A stretch of 64,000 bases of DNA from Gracilibacillus kekensis (GTDB taxonomy: Bacteria; Bacillota; Bacilli; Bacillales; Amphibacillaceae), in NCBI RefSeq assembly GCF_900143085.1, contig NZ_FRCZ01000004.1:124001-188000 (forward strand), read 5' to 3'. The position numbers and the translations under genes were made by a program. Below, piece after piece: positions 48,506 through 57,816 of the stretch. The notes below the pieces were generated by a model. It saw nothing but the letters and a program-made list of their open reading frames with translations, was not told where the DNA came from and made no database searches. How positions within the stretch are numbered: the first letter of the stretch is position 1; each line of letters starts with the position of its first letter.

Positions 48506-48537
48506 CCCTATAGAACTTTATGTTTTATAGGGTTTTT
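48506..48537 (+). terminator. Terminator after ymfJ-like gene
   Basis: CCCTATA (48506-48512) pairs with TATAGGG (48526-48532), followed by TTTTT. The loop is 13 bases and can partly pair further. Confidence 0.65.
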
Positions 48538-48777
48538 CAATTTTTAGAGCTGCTAAAATAAGCATGGATGTAAATGGAAAGTAAGAAATTTCTTATTTTT
48601 CCTGTTTTCCAGAAAAATATCACTTTTCATTCGTATTATTTTAAGATATGATGAAGATATGTTATTTACATGAAACGATAAGCAATGATTAAACGTCATA
48701 TATAATAGAGTTAAGTTTGAATAGAAAAGAACATTAAATTAAAACTATAGATTAAAGATTGATGGATGGTGTTACAT

Positions 48778-49677
48778 ATGGGAATCGGAGAACGATTAAA
48801 GCAAGAACGGGAACTTAAAAATATGACTTTAGAAGAAGTCCAAAAAATGACGAAAATACAAGCAAGATATTTGGATGCTATTGAACAAGAACGGTTTAAT
48901 GTAATGCCGGGTTCTTTTTATGTACGGGCTTTTATTAAAGAATATGCCAATGTATTGGGCATAAATGCTGAAGAATTAATGGATGAGTATAAAAATGATC
49001 TGCCTTTTGAAAAGGAAGAAAATATTGCATTAACCCGAGTGAAAAGTAGCAAAAAAAATAAACCTACTGTAAATTCACCTACTATCTTTTCATTTTTACC
49101 AAGTATTATTGTTGTTTTATTGATCATTGGTATCATCGTACTTGTTTGGTTATTTAAACAAGGTTATTTTGGGAGCGACAATGATGGTGATCCAACACCA
49201 GTTGATGATAATGATTCTAATGCTGGCGAGTCAGTTGAATTACGCCCATCACAAGATGAAAATACCAATGGTAACAATGAAGAGGACACTTCTGAAGATT
49301 CAGATGAAGAAGAAGTAGAAGAAAAAGAATTAGAGGAACCTGAACCTCAAACAGAAATAAGCCTGGATAATTACGAAAATAATGAATCGTATTATACGGT
49401 CACGACTTCAGAAGATAATGTGGAATTAGTGCTAAACACGGAGAATCAAAACTGGGTAGAAGTTGAGGATGAAAACGGTGAACGTTTGTTTTATGAAATG
49501 TTAACTACTGATAATAGTCCTACAGAGATAAATATTTCAGATATGGGAGAAGTTTATATTAAATTTGCTGAACCTCAATCGATAAATATTAGCATTAATG
49601 AGATAGATTTAACATTGTCAGATGAAATTCAAGCTTCAACTGTACAGGAAGCTTGGATAACCCTCGATGAACAATAA
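48778..49677 (+). CDS. rodZ: RodZ-like cell-shape protein (YmfM)
   Basis: RodZ links the MreB cytoskeleton to the membrane. The 299-residue protein has an N-terminal helix-turn-helix domain (about 1-70, IGERLKQERELKNMTLEEVQ), a single membrane segment near residues 105-128, an acidic Asp/Glu/Asn-rich linker and a C-terminal periplasmic-type domain (DUF4115). I chose ATG 48778 because it gives the family start MGIGERL; the upstream ATG at 48766 has no ribosome site. pgsA follows, as in B. subtilis. Confidence 0.9.
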   Translation: MGIGERLKQERELKNMTLEEVQKMTKIQARYLDAIEQERFNVMPGSFYVRAFIKEYANVLGINAEELMDEYKNDLPFEKEENIALTRVKSSKKNKPTVNSPTIFSFLPSIIVVLLIIGIIVLVWLFKQGYFGSDNDGDPTPVDDNDSNAGESVELRPSQDENTNGNNEEDTSEDSDEEEVEEKELEEPEPQTEISLDNYENNESYYTVTTSEDNVELVLNTENQNWVEVEDENGERLFYEMLTTDNSPTEINISDMGEVYIKFAEPQSINISINEIDLTLSDEIQASTVQEAWITLDEQ

Positions 49678-49690
49678 TACGATTAGAAAG

Positions 49691-49725
49691 AACCCTCTTT
49701 GCTAAAAAGAAAGAGGGTTTGTTTT
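49691..49725 (+). terminator. Terminator after rodZ
   Basis: AACCCTCTTT (49691-49700) pairs perfectly with AAAGAGGGTT (49710-49719), followed by TGTTTTT. Confidence 0.8.
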
Positions 49726-49838
49726 TACTCTGTTTACAAAATAAAGATAACTTATACAAGATTTCCACAGTTTGCAAAACTTATGATCGGGAATAAGAAT
49801 CTAAGATAAATGTGTTTGATAAAGAAGGAGTGTACCGA

Positions 49839-50417
49839 ATGAATATTCCAAATAGAATTACCATTTCACGTATAATGTTAATCCCAATTTTTATTTTATT
49901 ACTTTCCTACCCATTTGATTGGGGGCAATTGTCAATTGCAGATCAATCGCTTCCTGTATCTCACTTAATAGCAGTAATTATATTTGCTGTTGCCTCTGCG
50001 ACGGACTGGCTGGATGGTTATTATGCAAGAAAATATAAATTAGTGACCAATCTTGGAAAGTTTCTTGATCCGATGGCAGATAAATTATTAGTTTCAGCAG
50101 CTTTTATTTTATTAGTTGCTTTAGAAATGGCACCTGCCTGGGTAGTTATTTTGATTATCAGCCGTGAATTTGCAGTAACCGGATTGCGACTAGTGGCTGC
50201 AGGTGAAGGTATTGTACTTGCTGCAGGTCAAATGGGAAAATTAAAAACGGTACTGCAAATTGTAGCTATCATTGTTATGCTATTACATAATATCCCTTTT
50301 TCTGCAATGGAGTTACCTATGGATACCATCCTATTATATGCAGCATTGATTATTACTATTTGGTCTGGATTAGAATATTTTGTGAAAAATTGGCATGTAA
50401 TGGGGGATTCTAAATAA
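49839..50417 (+). CDS. pgsA: CDP-diacylglycerol-glycerol-3-phosphate phosphatidyltransferase
   Basis: PgsA makes phosphatidylglycerol phosphate, the key step to anionic phospholipids, from the CdsA product. The 192-residue membrane protein has the complete CDP-alcohol phosphatidyltransferase motif, from DWLDGYYARK to GKFLDPMADK near residues 55-80, and about five membrane segments. ATG 49839 follows GAAGGAGTGTACCG. Its stop overlaps the cinA start as TAATG. Confidence 0.96.
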   Translation: MNIPNRITISRIMLIPIFILLLSYPFDWGQLSIADQSLPVSHLIAVIIFAVASATDWLDGYYARKYKLVTNLGKFLDPMADKLLVSAAFILLVALEMAPAWVVILIISREFAVTGLRLVAAGEGIVLAAGQMGKLKTVLQIVAIIVMLLHNIPFSAMELPMDTILLYAALIITIWSGLEYFVKNWHVMGDSK

Positions 50418-51664
50418 TGAGAGAGATAAAAGCAGAGATTATCTCTGTTGGAACAGAACTTTTATTAGGACAAATTGTAAATACAAACGCAGCCTGGATA
50501 TCACAGCGTTTAGCAGATAACGGGCTTTCCGTTTATTATCACACGGTAGTAGGAGATAATGAACAACGTTTAACGACTGTGTTTAGTGAAGCAGAGCAAC
50601 GATCTGATGTTATTTTTATCACTGGTGGTCTAGGACCGACGGAAGATGATTTAACACGAGAAGCATTTCAAAATATTTCTGATTTGCCGATTATTTACGA
50701 TCAAGCAACATTAACAAAAATGGACCAATTTTTTGCTAAAAACAATCGTCAGATGACACCGAACAATCTCAAACAAGCACATGTGTTTGAAGGAGCAACT
50801 GTGTTAAAAAATTCAGTAGGCATTGCTCCTGGTATCATTGTGGAATATAATAAAAAAATTTGGGTCTTTATGCCAGGTGTTCCTCGGGAAATGAAAGCGA
50901 TTATGACTGAAGAAGTTCTTCCATTTCTCTCGAAACAATTTAAATTAGAAACGGTAATTCGTTCTCGGATGTTACGCTTTATCGGAATTGGTGAGTCACA
51001 ACTTGAATTTGAGTTGAAAGAGTTGATATCAAATCAAACAAATCCAACGATTGCCCCATTAGCTTCAGAAGGGGAAGTTGCGTTACGATTAACGGCAAAA
51101 GCGAAAGATGCTTCGGAAGCGGAACAAATGATTGATACCGTTGAGCAAAAAATTATAAAAATAGTCGGTAATTATCTCTATGGCTATGATGAAGTAAATA
51201 TTGAACAAAAAGTATTGGATCTTTTAACACATAATAAGCTTACTATCGCTAGTGCTGAAAGCCTGACAGGTGGTGCCTTTGCTTCTAGTATTGTAGATCA
51301 TCAAGGGGCGTCCATCCTTTTTAAAGGAGCTGCTGTTGTTTACCATACTAATTCAAAGGCAGCTGCACTAAAAATTGACTCTGAATTATTGTCGACACAT
51401 GGTACTGTAAGTAAAGAGTGTGCGGAGGCAATGTCATCCCATGTAAAGAAAGTCTATCACTCTGATATAGGTATTAGCTTTACAGGTGTAGCTGGTCCTG
51501 AGGAAATCGAGAATCAATCTGTTGGTACGGTATATATATCGATTTGTGCTGAAGATAATACTTTTTACACAGAGAAATTTCAGTTTAATGGCGACCGTAA
51601 AGCGATTCGAAATAGAGCGGTAAAAAAAGCATATGAACTGTTTTTTAATTATTTAAAAGAATGA
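50417..51664 (+). CDS. cinA: CinA-family competence/damage-inducible protein
   Basis: CinA lies upstream of recA in many bacteria. The 415-residue protein has an N-terminal MoCF/COG1058 domain (AEIISVGTELLLGQIVNTNA, FITGGLGPTEDDLTRE), linked to ADP-ribose/CoA-type hydrolysis, and a C-terminal CinA domain (ASAESLTGGAFASSIVDHQG) related to NMN amidases. The one-base overlap with pgsA suggests coupling. recA has its own promoter 190 bases downstream. Confidence 0.95.
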   Translation: MREIKAEIISVGTELLLGQIVNTNAAWISQRLADNGLSVYYHTVVGDNEQRLTTVFSEAEQRSDVIFITGGLGPTEDDLTREAFQNISDLPIIYDQATLTKMDQFFAKNNRQMTPNNLKQAHVFEGATVLKNSVGIAPGIIVEYNKKIWVFMPGVPREMKAIMTEEVLPFLSKQFKLETVIRSRMLRFIGIGESQLEFELKELISNQTNPTIAPLASEGEVALRLTAKAKDASEAEQMIDTVEQKIIKIVGNYLYGYDEVNIEQKVLDLLTHNKLTIASAESLTGGAFASSIVDHQGASILFKGAAVVYHTNSKAAALKIDSELLSTHGTVSKECAEAMSSHVKKVYHSDIGISFTGVAGPEEIENQSVGTVYISICAEDNTFYTEKFQFNGDRKAIRNRAVKKAYELFFNYLKE

Positions 51665-51688
51665 AAGAAAAAATTTAAAACTAATAAA

Positions 51689-51729
51689 AAAGCATTTTTT
51701 TATGAGATTTATACGTGAAAAAATGCTTT
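51689..51729 (+). terminator. Hairpin after cinA
   Basis: AAAGCATTTTTT (51689-51700) pairs with AAAAAATGCTTT (51718-51729) across a 17-base loop. The T run after it is poor, so it may be a weak terminator, or work better on the opposite strand. Confidence 0.5.
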
Positions 51730-51775
51730 CCTTATGGGAATTTCAACTTATATAAGTAATTTCGGTGAAAAAAAG

Positions 51776-51827
51776 GGAACGTTTATTCGATTTATTACTT
51801 GTGAAACACGAAAAAAGGATGTAAGAT
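51776..51827 (+). promoter_or_regulatory. recA promoter with LexA box
   Basis: On the minus strand 51789-51776 reads CGAATAAACGTTCC, matching the B. subtilis LexA (DinR) box, recA type, in all half-site bases except the last. Ten bases downstream TTGTGA (51799-51804) and TAAGAT (51822-51827), 17 apart, make a sigma-A promoter. Confidence 0.6.
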
Positions 51828-51856
51828 AGTAATAGGAATATGAAGGAGGAATAAAT

Positions 51857-52897
51857 GTGAGTGATAGAAAACAGGCCTTAGATATGGCGTTAAAACAAAT
51901 TGAGAAACAGTTCGGTAAGGGTTCCATTATGAAAATGGGGGAACAAGCAGAACAGAAAATGGCTACTGTTTCCAGTGGATCAATCGCAGTTGATGTTGCG
52001 TTAGGTGTTGGTGGATATCCACGAGGGAGAGTTGTTGAAATATATGGTCCGGAATCCTCAGGTAAAACAACGGTATCGCTTCATGCGATTGCGGAAGCAC
52101 AACGGGCTGGTGGACAAGCTGCATTTATTGATGCAGAACATGCGCTAGACCCAATATATGCGAGAAAATTAGGTGTTGATGTAGATGAATTATTATTATC
52201 TCAACCAGATACCGGGGAACAAGCATTAGAAATTGCTGAAGCATTAGTTCGTAGTGGTGCAGTGGATATAGTTGTTATTGACTCGGTAGCAGCATTAGTA
52301 CCGAAAGCCGAAATTGAAGGTGAAATGGGTGATGCCCATGTCGGTCTACAAGCACGACTGATGTCTCAAGCATTGCGTAAACTATCAGGTGCTATTAATA
52401 AATCTAAAACTACGGCAATATTTATTAATCAAATTCGAGAAAAAGTTGGGGTAATGTTCGGAAATCCTGAAACAACTCCAGGTGGTAGAGCACTTAAATT
52501 CTATTCCTCTGTCCGTTTAGAGGTTAGACGTGCTGAAACATTAAAAATTGGTAATGATATGGTCGGAAACAAAACCCGTATTAAAGTGGTGAAGAATAAG
52601 GTAGCTCCACCATTCAAACAGGCTGAAGTAGATATCATGTATGGAGAAGGTATCTCAAGACAGGGAGAACTTCTAGATATTGGCTCTGACTTAGATATTG
52701 TGCTTAAAAGTGGTGCATGGTATTCCTACAATGATGAAAGACTTGGTCAGGGAAGGGAAAATGCAAAACAATTTCTGAAAGAAAATCCTGAGATTCAAGA
52801 TGAAATTCACCGTGCAATACGAGCACATTATGAATTAGATGAAGTAGAAGAAACAGAGGGAAATGAAGAAGCACCTCAAAGTTTGCTAGATGAATAA
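51857..52897 (+). CDS. recA: Recombinase RecA
   Basis: RecA forms the filament for homologous recombination and triggers LexA self-cleavage. The 346-residue protein has Walker [10 protein letters not shown] at about 64-72, the [14 protein letters not shown] and [16 protein letters not shown] segments, and [16 protein letters not shown]. It starts with GTG at 51857 after GAAGGAGGAATAAAT; the overlapping ATG one frame away meets a stop at once. The acidic tail is normal. Confidence 0.98.
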   Translation: MSDRKQALDMALKQIEKQFGKGSIMKMGEQAEQKMATVSSGSIAVDVALGVGGYPRGRVVEIYGPESSGKTTVSLHAIAEAQRAGGQAAFIDAEHALDPIYARKLGVDVDELLLSQPDTGEQALEIAEALVRSGAVDIVVIDSVAALVPKAEIEGEMGDAHVGLQARLMSQALRKLSGAINKSKTTAIFINQIREKVGVMFGNPETTPGGRALKFYSSVRLEVRRAETLKIGNDMVGNKTRIKVVKNKVAPPFKQAEVDIMYGEGISRQGELLDIGSDLDIVLKSGAWYSYNDERLGQGRENAKQFLKENPEIQDEIHRAIRAHYELDEVEETEGNEEAPQSLLDE

Positions 52898-53031
52898 GAA
52901 CAAAAATGCAGAGTGCAGGTAAAAAAGGTAGCAACTTCGTAATTAACTAAAATAAAGAAATCACTAACTTACACAGGAAGTGTTGCCTATAGGACGTAGG
53001 CGTACTTAGCAGATGCTCCTCACTTTACGAA

Positions 53032-53063
53032 ATGATGATGATTTATCATGATGATGATTTATC
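53032..53063 (+). repeat. Tandem 16-bp direct repeat
   Basis: ATGATGATGATTTATC occurs twice head to tail in the recA-rny gap. The rest of 52898-53150 shows no gene; a TTGACA at 53098 lacks a convincing -10. Confidence 0.7.
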
Positions 53064-53150
53064 ATTACGAGAGTTACCTAGTTTTTGCGCTCAGAGCTTG
53101 ACACGTATATATATGTTAAGCTTTATACACAAGTCTGCTAAACTAGAACA

Positions 53151-53179
53151 AAGCTCCGTAGCCAATGGTTACGGAGCTT
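53151..53179 (+). terminator. Strong hairpin in the recA-rny gap
   Basis: AAGCTCCGTAGCC (53151-53163) pairs with GGTTACGGAGCTT (53167-53179), 13 bp with one G-U and a 3-base loop. There is no T run on the plus strand, so termination of recA by it is uncertain. Confidence 0.45.
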
Positions 53180-53210
53180 AAATATTATAGGGTGATATCC
53201 TTTACATTCC

Positions 53211-53239
53211 TTGACATCCTAGTAATAGAAGATTAAAAT
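53211..53239 (+). promoter_or_regulatory. Near-consensus sigma-A promoter of rny
   Basis: TTGACA (53211-53216) matches the -35 consensus exactly and TAAAAT (53234-53239) lies 17 bases downstream. The leader to the rny start codon would be about 100 bases. Confidence 0.75.
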
Positions 53240-53348
53240 TAACATGTATAATTTAAAAATATTATACACTTAAATTTATTAAACAGTATTCATTGTACAT
53301 GCCGACTTAAAAAAATTGTACAAGTTTATAGCAAGAGGAGGTGAAGGT

Positions 53349-54911
53349 GTGGAAGATCTACTATTTATTGTCATCTCCATTTTGCTTACATTTGTCGGTA
53401 TTGTTGTTGGTTATCTGATTCGAAAGAAATTAGCGGAGAAGAAAATCTCTAGCGCTGAAGAGTTAGCTAAACAAATTGTGGAAGAAGGTCATAAGAACGC
53501 AGAAGTGGCCAAAAAAGAAGCATTGTTAGAAGCGAAAGACGAAAACCATAAAATTCGTCAACAAGCTGATGAAGAGTTACGAGAACGTCGTGCAGAAATT
53601 CAAAAGCTTGAAAGTCGTCTCATGCAGAAGGAAGAAAATCTAAATCGTAAAGATCAAACTCTAGACAAGCGTGAGCTATTGCTAGAAAAGAAAGAAAGTT
53701 CGCTTACAGAAAAACAACAACAAATTGAGGAAATGGAAAGCAAAGTTGGAGCAATGCTAAGCGAGCAACAAGCAGAATTAGAGCGGATTTCAGGATATAC
53801 CACTGATCAGGCAAAACAAATCATTTTGCAACGTGTGGAAGAAGAAGTTACGCATGAATCAGCTATGATCATCAAAGAAGCAGAAAATCGCGCGAAAGAA
53901 GAAGGGGATAAAAAGGCCAAAAATATTTTATCCTTAGCTCTTCAACGATGTGCTGCGGATCATGTTGCTGAAACTACTGTTTCCGTTGTCAATCTTCCGA
54001 ATGATGAGATGAAAGGTCGAATTATCGGTCGTGAAGGTCGAAATATTCGTACTTTAGAGACACTTACAGGAATTGATCTAATTATTGATGATACACCAGA
54101 AGCAGTTATCCTATCTGGTTTTGACCCAATTCGTCGGGAAATTGCTCGAATTGCATTAGAAAAACTAGTGCAAGATGGACGAATTCACCCAGCTAGAATT
54201 GAAGAAATGGTGGATAAATCAAGACGTGAGGTCGATGAATATATTCGTGATTTTGGAGAGCAGACAACATTTGAAATAGGAGTTCATGGTCTTCATCCTG
54301 ATTTAGTTAAAATTTTAGGTCGATTAAAATATCGTACAAGCTATGGCCAAAATGTGCTTAAACACTCTACGGAAGTAGCTTATTTATCCGGTCTATTAGC
54401 TGCTGAGCTCGGAGAAGATCAAACGCTTGCCAGACGTGCTGGTTTATTACATGACATTGGTAAGGCAATCGATCATGAAGTAGAAGGAAGTCACGTCGAG
54501 ATTGGTAAGGAACTAGCAACGAAGTACAAAGAAAATGAAGTGGTGATTAATTCAATAGCTTCACACCACGGCGATGAGGAAGCAACTTCTGTGATCGCTG
54601 TGATCGTTGCAGCAGCTGATGCATTATCTGCAGCTCGACCTGGTGCACGTAGTGAAACGTTAGAGAATTATATTAAACGTCTAGAAAAGTTAGAAGAAAT
54701 TTCCGAATCTTATGCAGGAGTAGAGAAATCATTTGCAATCCAAGCTGGTAGAGAAGTACGAATTATTGTTAAACCAGATGAAATTGATGATGCCGAATCT
54801 ACTAAAATTGCAAGAGATATCCGAAAACGAATTGAAGATGAGTTGGATTATCCAGGTCACATAAAGGTAACGGTAATTCGTGAAACTCGTTCCGTAGAAT
54901 ACGCAAAATAA
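53349..54911 (+). CDS. rny: Ribonuclease Y
   Basis: RNase Y is the membrane-bound endonuclease that begins turnover of many mRNAs in Firmicutes. The 520-residue protein has an N-terminal membrane helix (about 4-24), a long coiled coil (about 30-200), a KH domain ([17 protein letters not shown]) and an HD domain with [13 protein letters not shown] chose GTG 53349 after AGGAGGTG, which gives the normal 520-residue length; an in-frame start at 53316 lies before the ribosome site. Confidence 0.96.
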   Translation: MEDLLFIVISILLTFVGIVVGYLIRKKLAEKKISSAEELAKQIVEEGHKNAEVAKKEALLEAKDENHKIRQQADEELRERRAEIQKLESRLMQKEENLNRKDQTLDKRELLLEKKESSLTEKQQQIEEMESKVGAMLSEQQAELERISGYTTDQAKQIILQRVEEEVTHESAMIIKEAENRAKEEGDKKAKNILSLALQRCAADHVAETTVSVVNLPNDEMKGRIIGREGRNIRTLETLTGIDLIIDDTPEAVILSGFDPIRREIARIALEKLVQDGRIHPARIEEMVDKSRREVDEYIRDFGEQTTFEIGVHGLHPDLVKILGRLKYRTSYGQNVLKHSTEVAYLSGLLAAELGEDQTLARRAGLLHDIGKAIDHEVEGSHVEIGKELATKYKENEVVINSIASHHGDEEATSVIAVIVAAADALSAARPGARSETLENYIKRLEKLEEISESYAGVEKSFAIQAGREVRIIVKPDEIDDAESTKIARDIRKRIEDELDYPGHIKVTVIRETRSVEYAK

Positions 54912-54939
54912 AAACTCGTACAAACTTTTTGTAATTGAT

Positions 54940-54990
54940 AAAATCCAAACGATATTCGACTAGATCTCGATACATCGTTTGGATTTTTCA
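54940..54990 (+). terminator. Hairpin terminator after rny, near copy of the one after rbfA
   Basis: AAAATCCAAACGAT (54940-54953) pairs with ATCGTTTGGATTTT (54974-54987), followed by TT. The loop has a TCGA/TCGA inner stem. Stem, inner stem and part of the upstream sequence match 26817-26876. Confidence 0.7.
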
Positions 54991-55235
54991 TGTTTGAGAG
55001 AGCTTTTTGAATCAATACAATTATCAGTAAAGACAAGATATGGACTTCCTAAAAAGTTGGCTACTTTATAAATCGGCTTCTGCGTTAGAGTAAAGTTGAA
55101 GATGGTAAAACCAGATCCTTTTTCACCTTCTCTATTCTTAGGAGAATGACATCATGATTCACTTTTCTTAGATATTTTGACTTTTACAATATTGTATGCA
55201 AAACTATGGTTACTATAAGAGAAAGGTAGACGTTC
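54991..55235 (+). other. Non-coding gap rny-ymdB, no clear element
   Basis: I see no gene or repeat here. A weak promoter candidate for ymdB is TTGTAT (55192-55197) and TATAAG (55214-55219), 16 bases apart. Confidence 0.3.
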
Positions 55236-56033
55236 ATGAAGATATTATTTATTGGTGACGTTGTCGGTTCACCTGGAAGAGATATGGTACAAGAGTACTT
55301 ACCGAAACTAAAATTGAAATATCAGCCACATGTAACCATAATAAATGGTGAAAATGCAGCAGCAGGAAAGGGTATTACCGAAAAGATTTATAAAAGCTTA
55401 TTAGAGTGGGGCGCACAAGCATTAACGATGGGGAATCATACTTGGGATAAAAGAGAAATCTTTAACTTTATTGATGATGCTACATATATGGTTCGTCCTG
55501 GGAACCTGCCACCTGATACACCAGGAAATGAAATTGTTTATATTAAATCAAACGGAAAAGAAATAGCTGTAATAAATTTACTAGGCAGAACATTTATGCA
55601 GCCTGTCGATGATCCTTTTCGCAAGCTAGATGAATTAATTGAACAAGCAAAAAAACGTACAAACATTATTTTTGTTGACTTTCACGCAGAAGCTACAAGT
55701 GAGAAGCAAGCTTTTGGTTGGTATACAGATGGAAAAGCTAGTGTTGTTGTAGGAACACATACACATGTCCAAACAGCAGATAATCGCATATTACCAAACG
55801 GTACTGCCTACATATCTGATGTTGGTATGACTGGTCCATATGACGGTATCTTAGGTATGGAACGTGATGCAGTGATTAAGAAGTTTTTGACTGGACTACC
55901 CGTCCGTTTTGAAGTTCCAAAAACAGGTCGAAATCAATTAAGTGGAGTTCTAATTGATGTAGAGGCATCTACCGGTAAAGCTTCTAAGATTGAACGAATA
56001 CAAATAAACGATGACCATCCATTTTTCTCATAA
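55236..56033 (+). CDS. ymdB: YmdB metallophosphoesterase
   Basis: YmdB is a calcineurin-like phosphodiesterase, active on cyclic nucleotides in vitro, that affects biofilm and motility decisions in B. subtilis. The 265-residue protein has the metal motifs FIGDVVGSPGRD, INGENAA, MGNHTWDKRE, FHAEATSEK and GTHTHVQTAD. The length is standard for the family. It follows rny, as in B. subtilis. Confidence 0.95.
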   Translation: MKILFIGDVVGSPGRDMVQEYLPKLKLKYQPHVTIINGENAAAGKGITEKIYKSLLEWGAQALTMGNHTWDKREIFNFIDDATYMVRPGNLPPDTPGNEIVYIKSNGKEIAVINLLGRTFMQPVDDPFRKLDELIEQAKKRTNIIFVDFHAEATSEKQAFGWYTDGKASVVVGTHTHVQTADNRILPNGTAYISDVGMTGPYDGILGMERDAVIKKFLTGLPVRFEVPKTGRNQLSGVLIDVEASTGKASKIERIQINDDHPFFS

Positions 56034-56195
56034 CCTCTATCACGGTGTAGTCTTTCGTAATATTCCGAATGTTAAGGTTTAAGGTAAATGGCACTACCAT
56101 CTGATAAAATTCTCTACCATTCAATGAGATCTAATAATCTCCTTTGTTAGAATGCTCGCTTTATTTGAAATTTTTGATTTTATCCTTCATAATTA

Positions 56196-56222
56196 AAAGG
56201 AATATCTTTCATTATCATGAAT
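56196..56222 (+). promoter_or_regulatory. Candidate sigma-H promoter of spoVS
   Basis: AAAGGAATA (56196-56204) fits the sigma-H -35 RnAGGAwww fully and CATGAAT (56216-56222), 11 bases on, fits the -10 RnnGAAT except for the first base. B. subtilis spoVS is known to depend on sigma-H. Confidence 0.6.
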
Positions 56223-56267
56223 ATAGTTAAAGTGGGATAACAATAGCAATTGAAGGAGGTACCAGGA

Positions 56268-56528
56268 ATGGACATATTAAAAGTTTCAGCAAAATCAAAC
56301 CCGAATTCTGTAGCAGGCGCACTTGCAAATGTATTACGAGAACGTGGTTCAGCGGAAATCCAAGCGATAGGTGCTGGTGCACTTAATCAAGCAGTGAAGG
56401 CAGTTGCGATCGCACGCGGTTTTGTTGCTCCAAGTGGAGTGGATCTCATTTGTATTCCAGCTTTTACTGATATTATGATTGATAATGAAGAGCGTACTGC
56501 AATCAAATTAATTGTAGAACCAAGATAA
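56268..56528 (+). CDS. spoVS: Stage V sporulation protein S
   Basis: SpoVS is a small protein of the Alba-like fold needed for spore coat and cortex progress in B. subtilis. The 86-residue product has the standard length and signatures: MDILKVSAKSNPNSVAGALA and IQAIGAGALNQAVKAVAIAR. I chose ATG 56268 after GAAGGAGGTACCAGG; an in-frame start 18 bases upstream overlaps the ribosome site. A terminator follows. Confidence 0.97.
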   Translation: MDILKVSAKSNPNSVAGALANVLRERGSAEIQAIGAGALNQAVKAVAIARGFVAPSGVDLICIPAFTDIMIDNEERTAIKLIVEPR

Positions 56529-56542
56529 TAGTAATTTTTCGT

Positions 56543-56573
56543 AACCTGTTTGTTGCTGACAAACAGGTTTTTG
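56543..56573 (+). terminator. Terminator after spoVS
   Basis: AACCTGTTTGT (56543-56553) pairs perfectly with ACAAACAGGTT (56559-56569), followed by TTT. Confidence 0.8.
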
Positions 56574-56612
56574 TGTGTATTTAAGAAAAAGCGGGAGCCC
56601 ACCCGGTCCTTT

Positions 56613-56764
56613 TAGTGGTAATTTCGAAATATAAGATAGGTAAAACACCCGCTTCGGCTTGCCCACTTTGCTTTCCAAGGGGCTGAAGGGAAAACGCCAT
56701 GGAAAGGGAAGTGGACAGCCGAAGCGGTGGATTAATAGTCACTATATTTCAAAAAAGCTACATT
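56613..56764 (+). repeat. E4, minimal palindromic element of the E family
   Basis: GTGGTAATTTCGAAATATA near the left end and the inverted TATATTTCAAAAAAGCTAC on the right match the outer ends of E1 and E5. The core (about 56647-56729) is a single palindrome, CCGCTTCGGCTTGCCCACTT against GAAGTGGACAGCCGAAGCGG. The inner hairpins and spacer are missing, as in an internally deleted copy. Confidence 0.8.
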
Positions 56765-56845
56765 GAAAAAGAGTTGATACTGCGGATTATACACTTTCTT
56801 TACTCATGAAAATAGATTGCAATCAAGCTTTTGGGAGTGAAACGG

Positions 56846-57763
56846 ATGATCATTGATTGCCATTGTGATGCATTGTTAAAAATGTGGTTGCATAAAGTGG
56901 ATTTCATTGATGATGTCGTGTTAGATGTAAATCGACAAAAATGGATAAACAGTCCAGTAAGGGTTCAATGTTTTGCAATTTATGTTCCAGAACATATTCC
57001 GACAGAGTCAAAATTTATCATCGCACTCGAAATGATCGATCTGTTTATTGAGAAAATTATTAAACCGTACTCAGATATAAAATGGATAAAACAAAAATTA
57101 GATATAGAAGAATTAAAATCATATGAGAAAGGAGCAATGCTAACCTTAGAAGGACTTGATTGTATAGGGAATGATCTGTTTAAATTAAGGTTGCTCATTC
57201 GACTAGGAGTTAAGATGATTGGTATGTCTTGGAACACAGCTAATTTAGCCGTAGACGGTATAGGCGAATCAAGAGCTGCGGGACTAACTGATTTTGGAAA
57301 AAAAGTGATTCAACTAGCTAATCAAGAAAAAGTGTGGATAGACTTAGCTCATATCTCTACGCAGGGATTTAATGATGCTATCGAATTAGCGAATCATGTC
57401 ATTGTTTCACATGCTAATAGTCGAAAAATTTGTGATCATGCCAGAAACCTCGATGATGAACAGATAAAAAAAATCATCGAAAAAAATGGACTCATTGGTA
57501 TTACATTTGTGAAAGATTTCGTTGTGAAGAAAGAAAAAGCCACAATTGCAGATTTAATTTATCATATTGCACATTTTATTCAGATGGGTGCTGAGGACCA
57601 TATAGTATTTGGTTCTGACTTTGATGGAACGGATCAATTTATAGAGCACTTATCCGCTATCGATAATTATTGGTCATTGCAATTAACACTCCATCAAAGA
57701 TTTTCTCTGAAACAGTGTCAGAAAATAAGTTATTTGAACTTTCTGAGACATTTTCCATCCTAA
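56846..57763 (+). CDS. Membrane dipeptidase family (M19) metallopeptidase
   Basis: M19 enzymes are zinc dipeptidases with a TIM-barrel fold, related to renal dipeptidase. The 305-residue protein keeps the metal ligands: His6 and Asp8 in DCHCDAL, the Glu in LTLEGLD, His residues in DLAHIS and VSHANSR, and the Asp in FGSDFDG. There is no signal peptide, so it should be cytoplasmic. B. subtilis has tdh-kbl here instead. ATG 56846 follows TGGGAGTGAAACGG; an upstream in-frame start at 56831 precedes that site. Confidence 0.88.
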   Translation: MIIDCHCDALLKMWLHKVDFIDDVVLDVNRQKWINSPVRVQCFAIYVPEHIPTESKFIIALEMIDLFIEKIIKPYSDIKWIKQKLDIEELKSYEKGAMLTLEGLDCIGNDLFKLRLLIRLGVKMIGMSWNTANLAVDGIGESRAAGLTDFGKKVIQLANQEKVWIDLAHISTQGFNDAIELANHVIVSHANSRKICDHARNLDDEQIKKIIEKNGLIGITFVKDFVVKKEKATIADLIYHIAHFIQMGAEDHIVFGSDFDGTDQFIEHLSAIDNYWSLQLTLHQRFSLKQCQKISYLNFLRHFPS

Positions 57764-57787
57764 TTAATAAAATCCAGGAAATACGCT

Positions 57788-57816
57788 TTGTATTTCAAGG
57801 GGTTATCCCCTATAAT
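57788..57816 (+). promoter_or_regulatory. Strong candidate sigma-A promoter of miaB-ricA
   Basis: TTGTAT (57788-57793) and the consensus TATAAT (57811-57816) are 17 bases apart, 58 bases before the miaB start codon. Confidence 0.75.

Noticed and set aside
53098-53127. TTGACA at 53098 as a second rny promoter
   Set aside because: No acceptable -10 lies 16-18 bases downstream; the site at 53211-53239 is far better.
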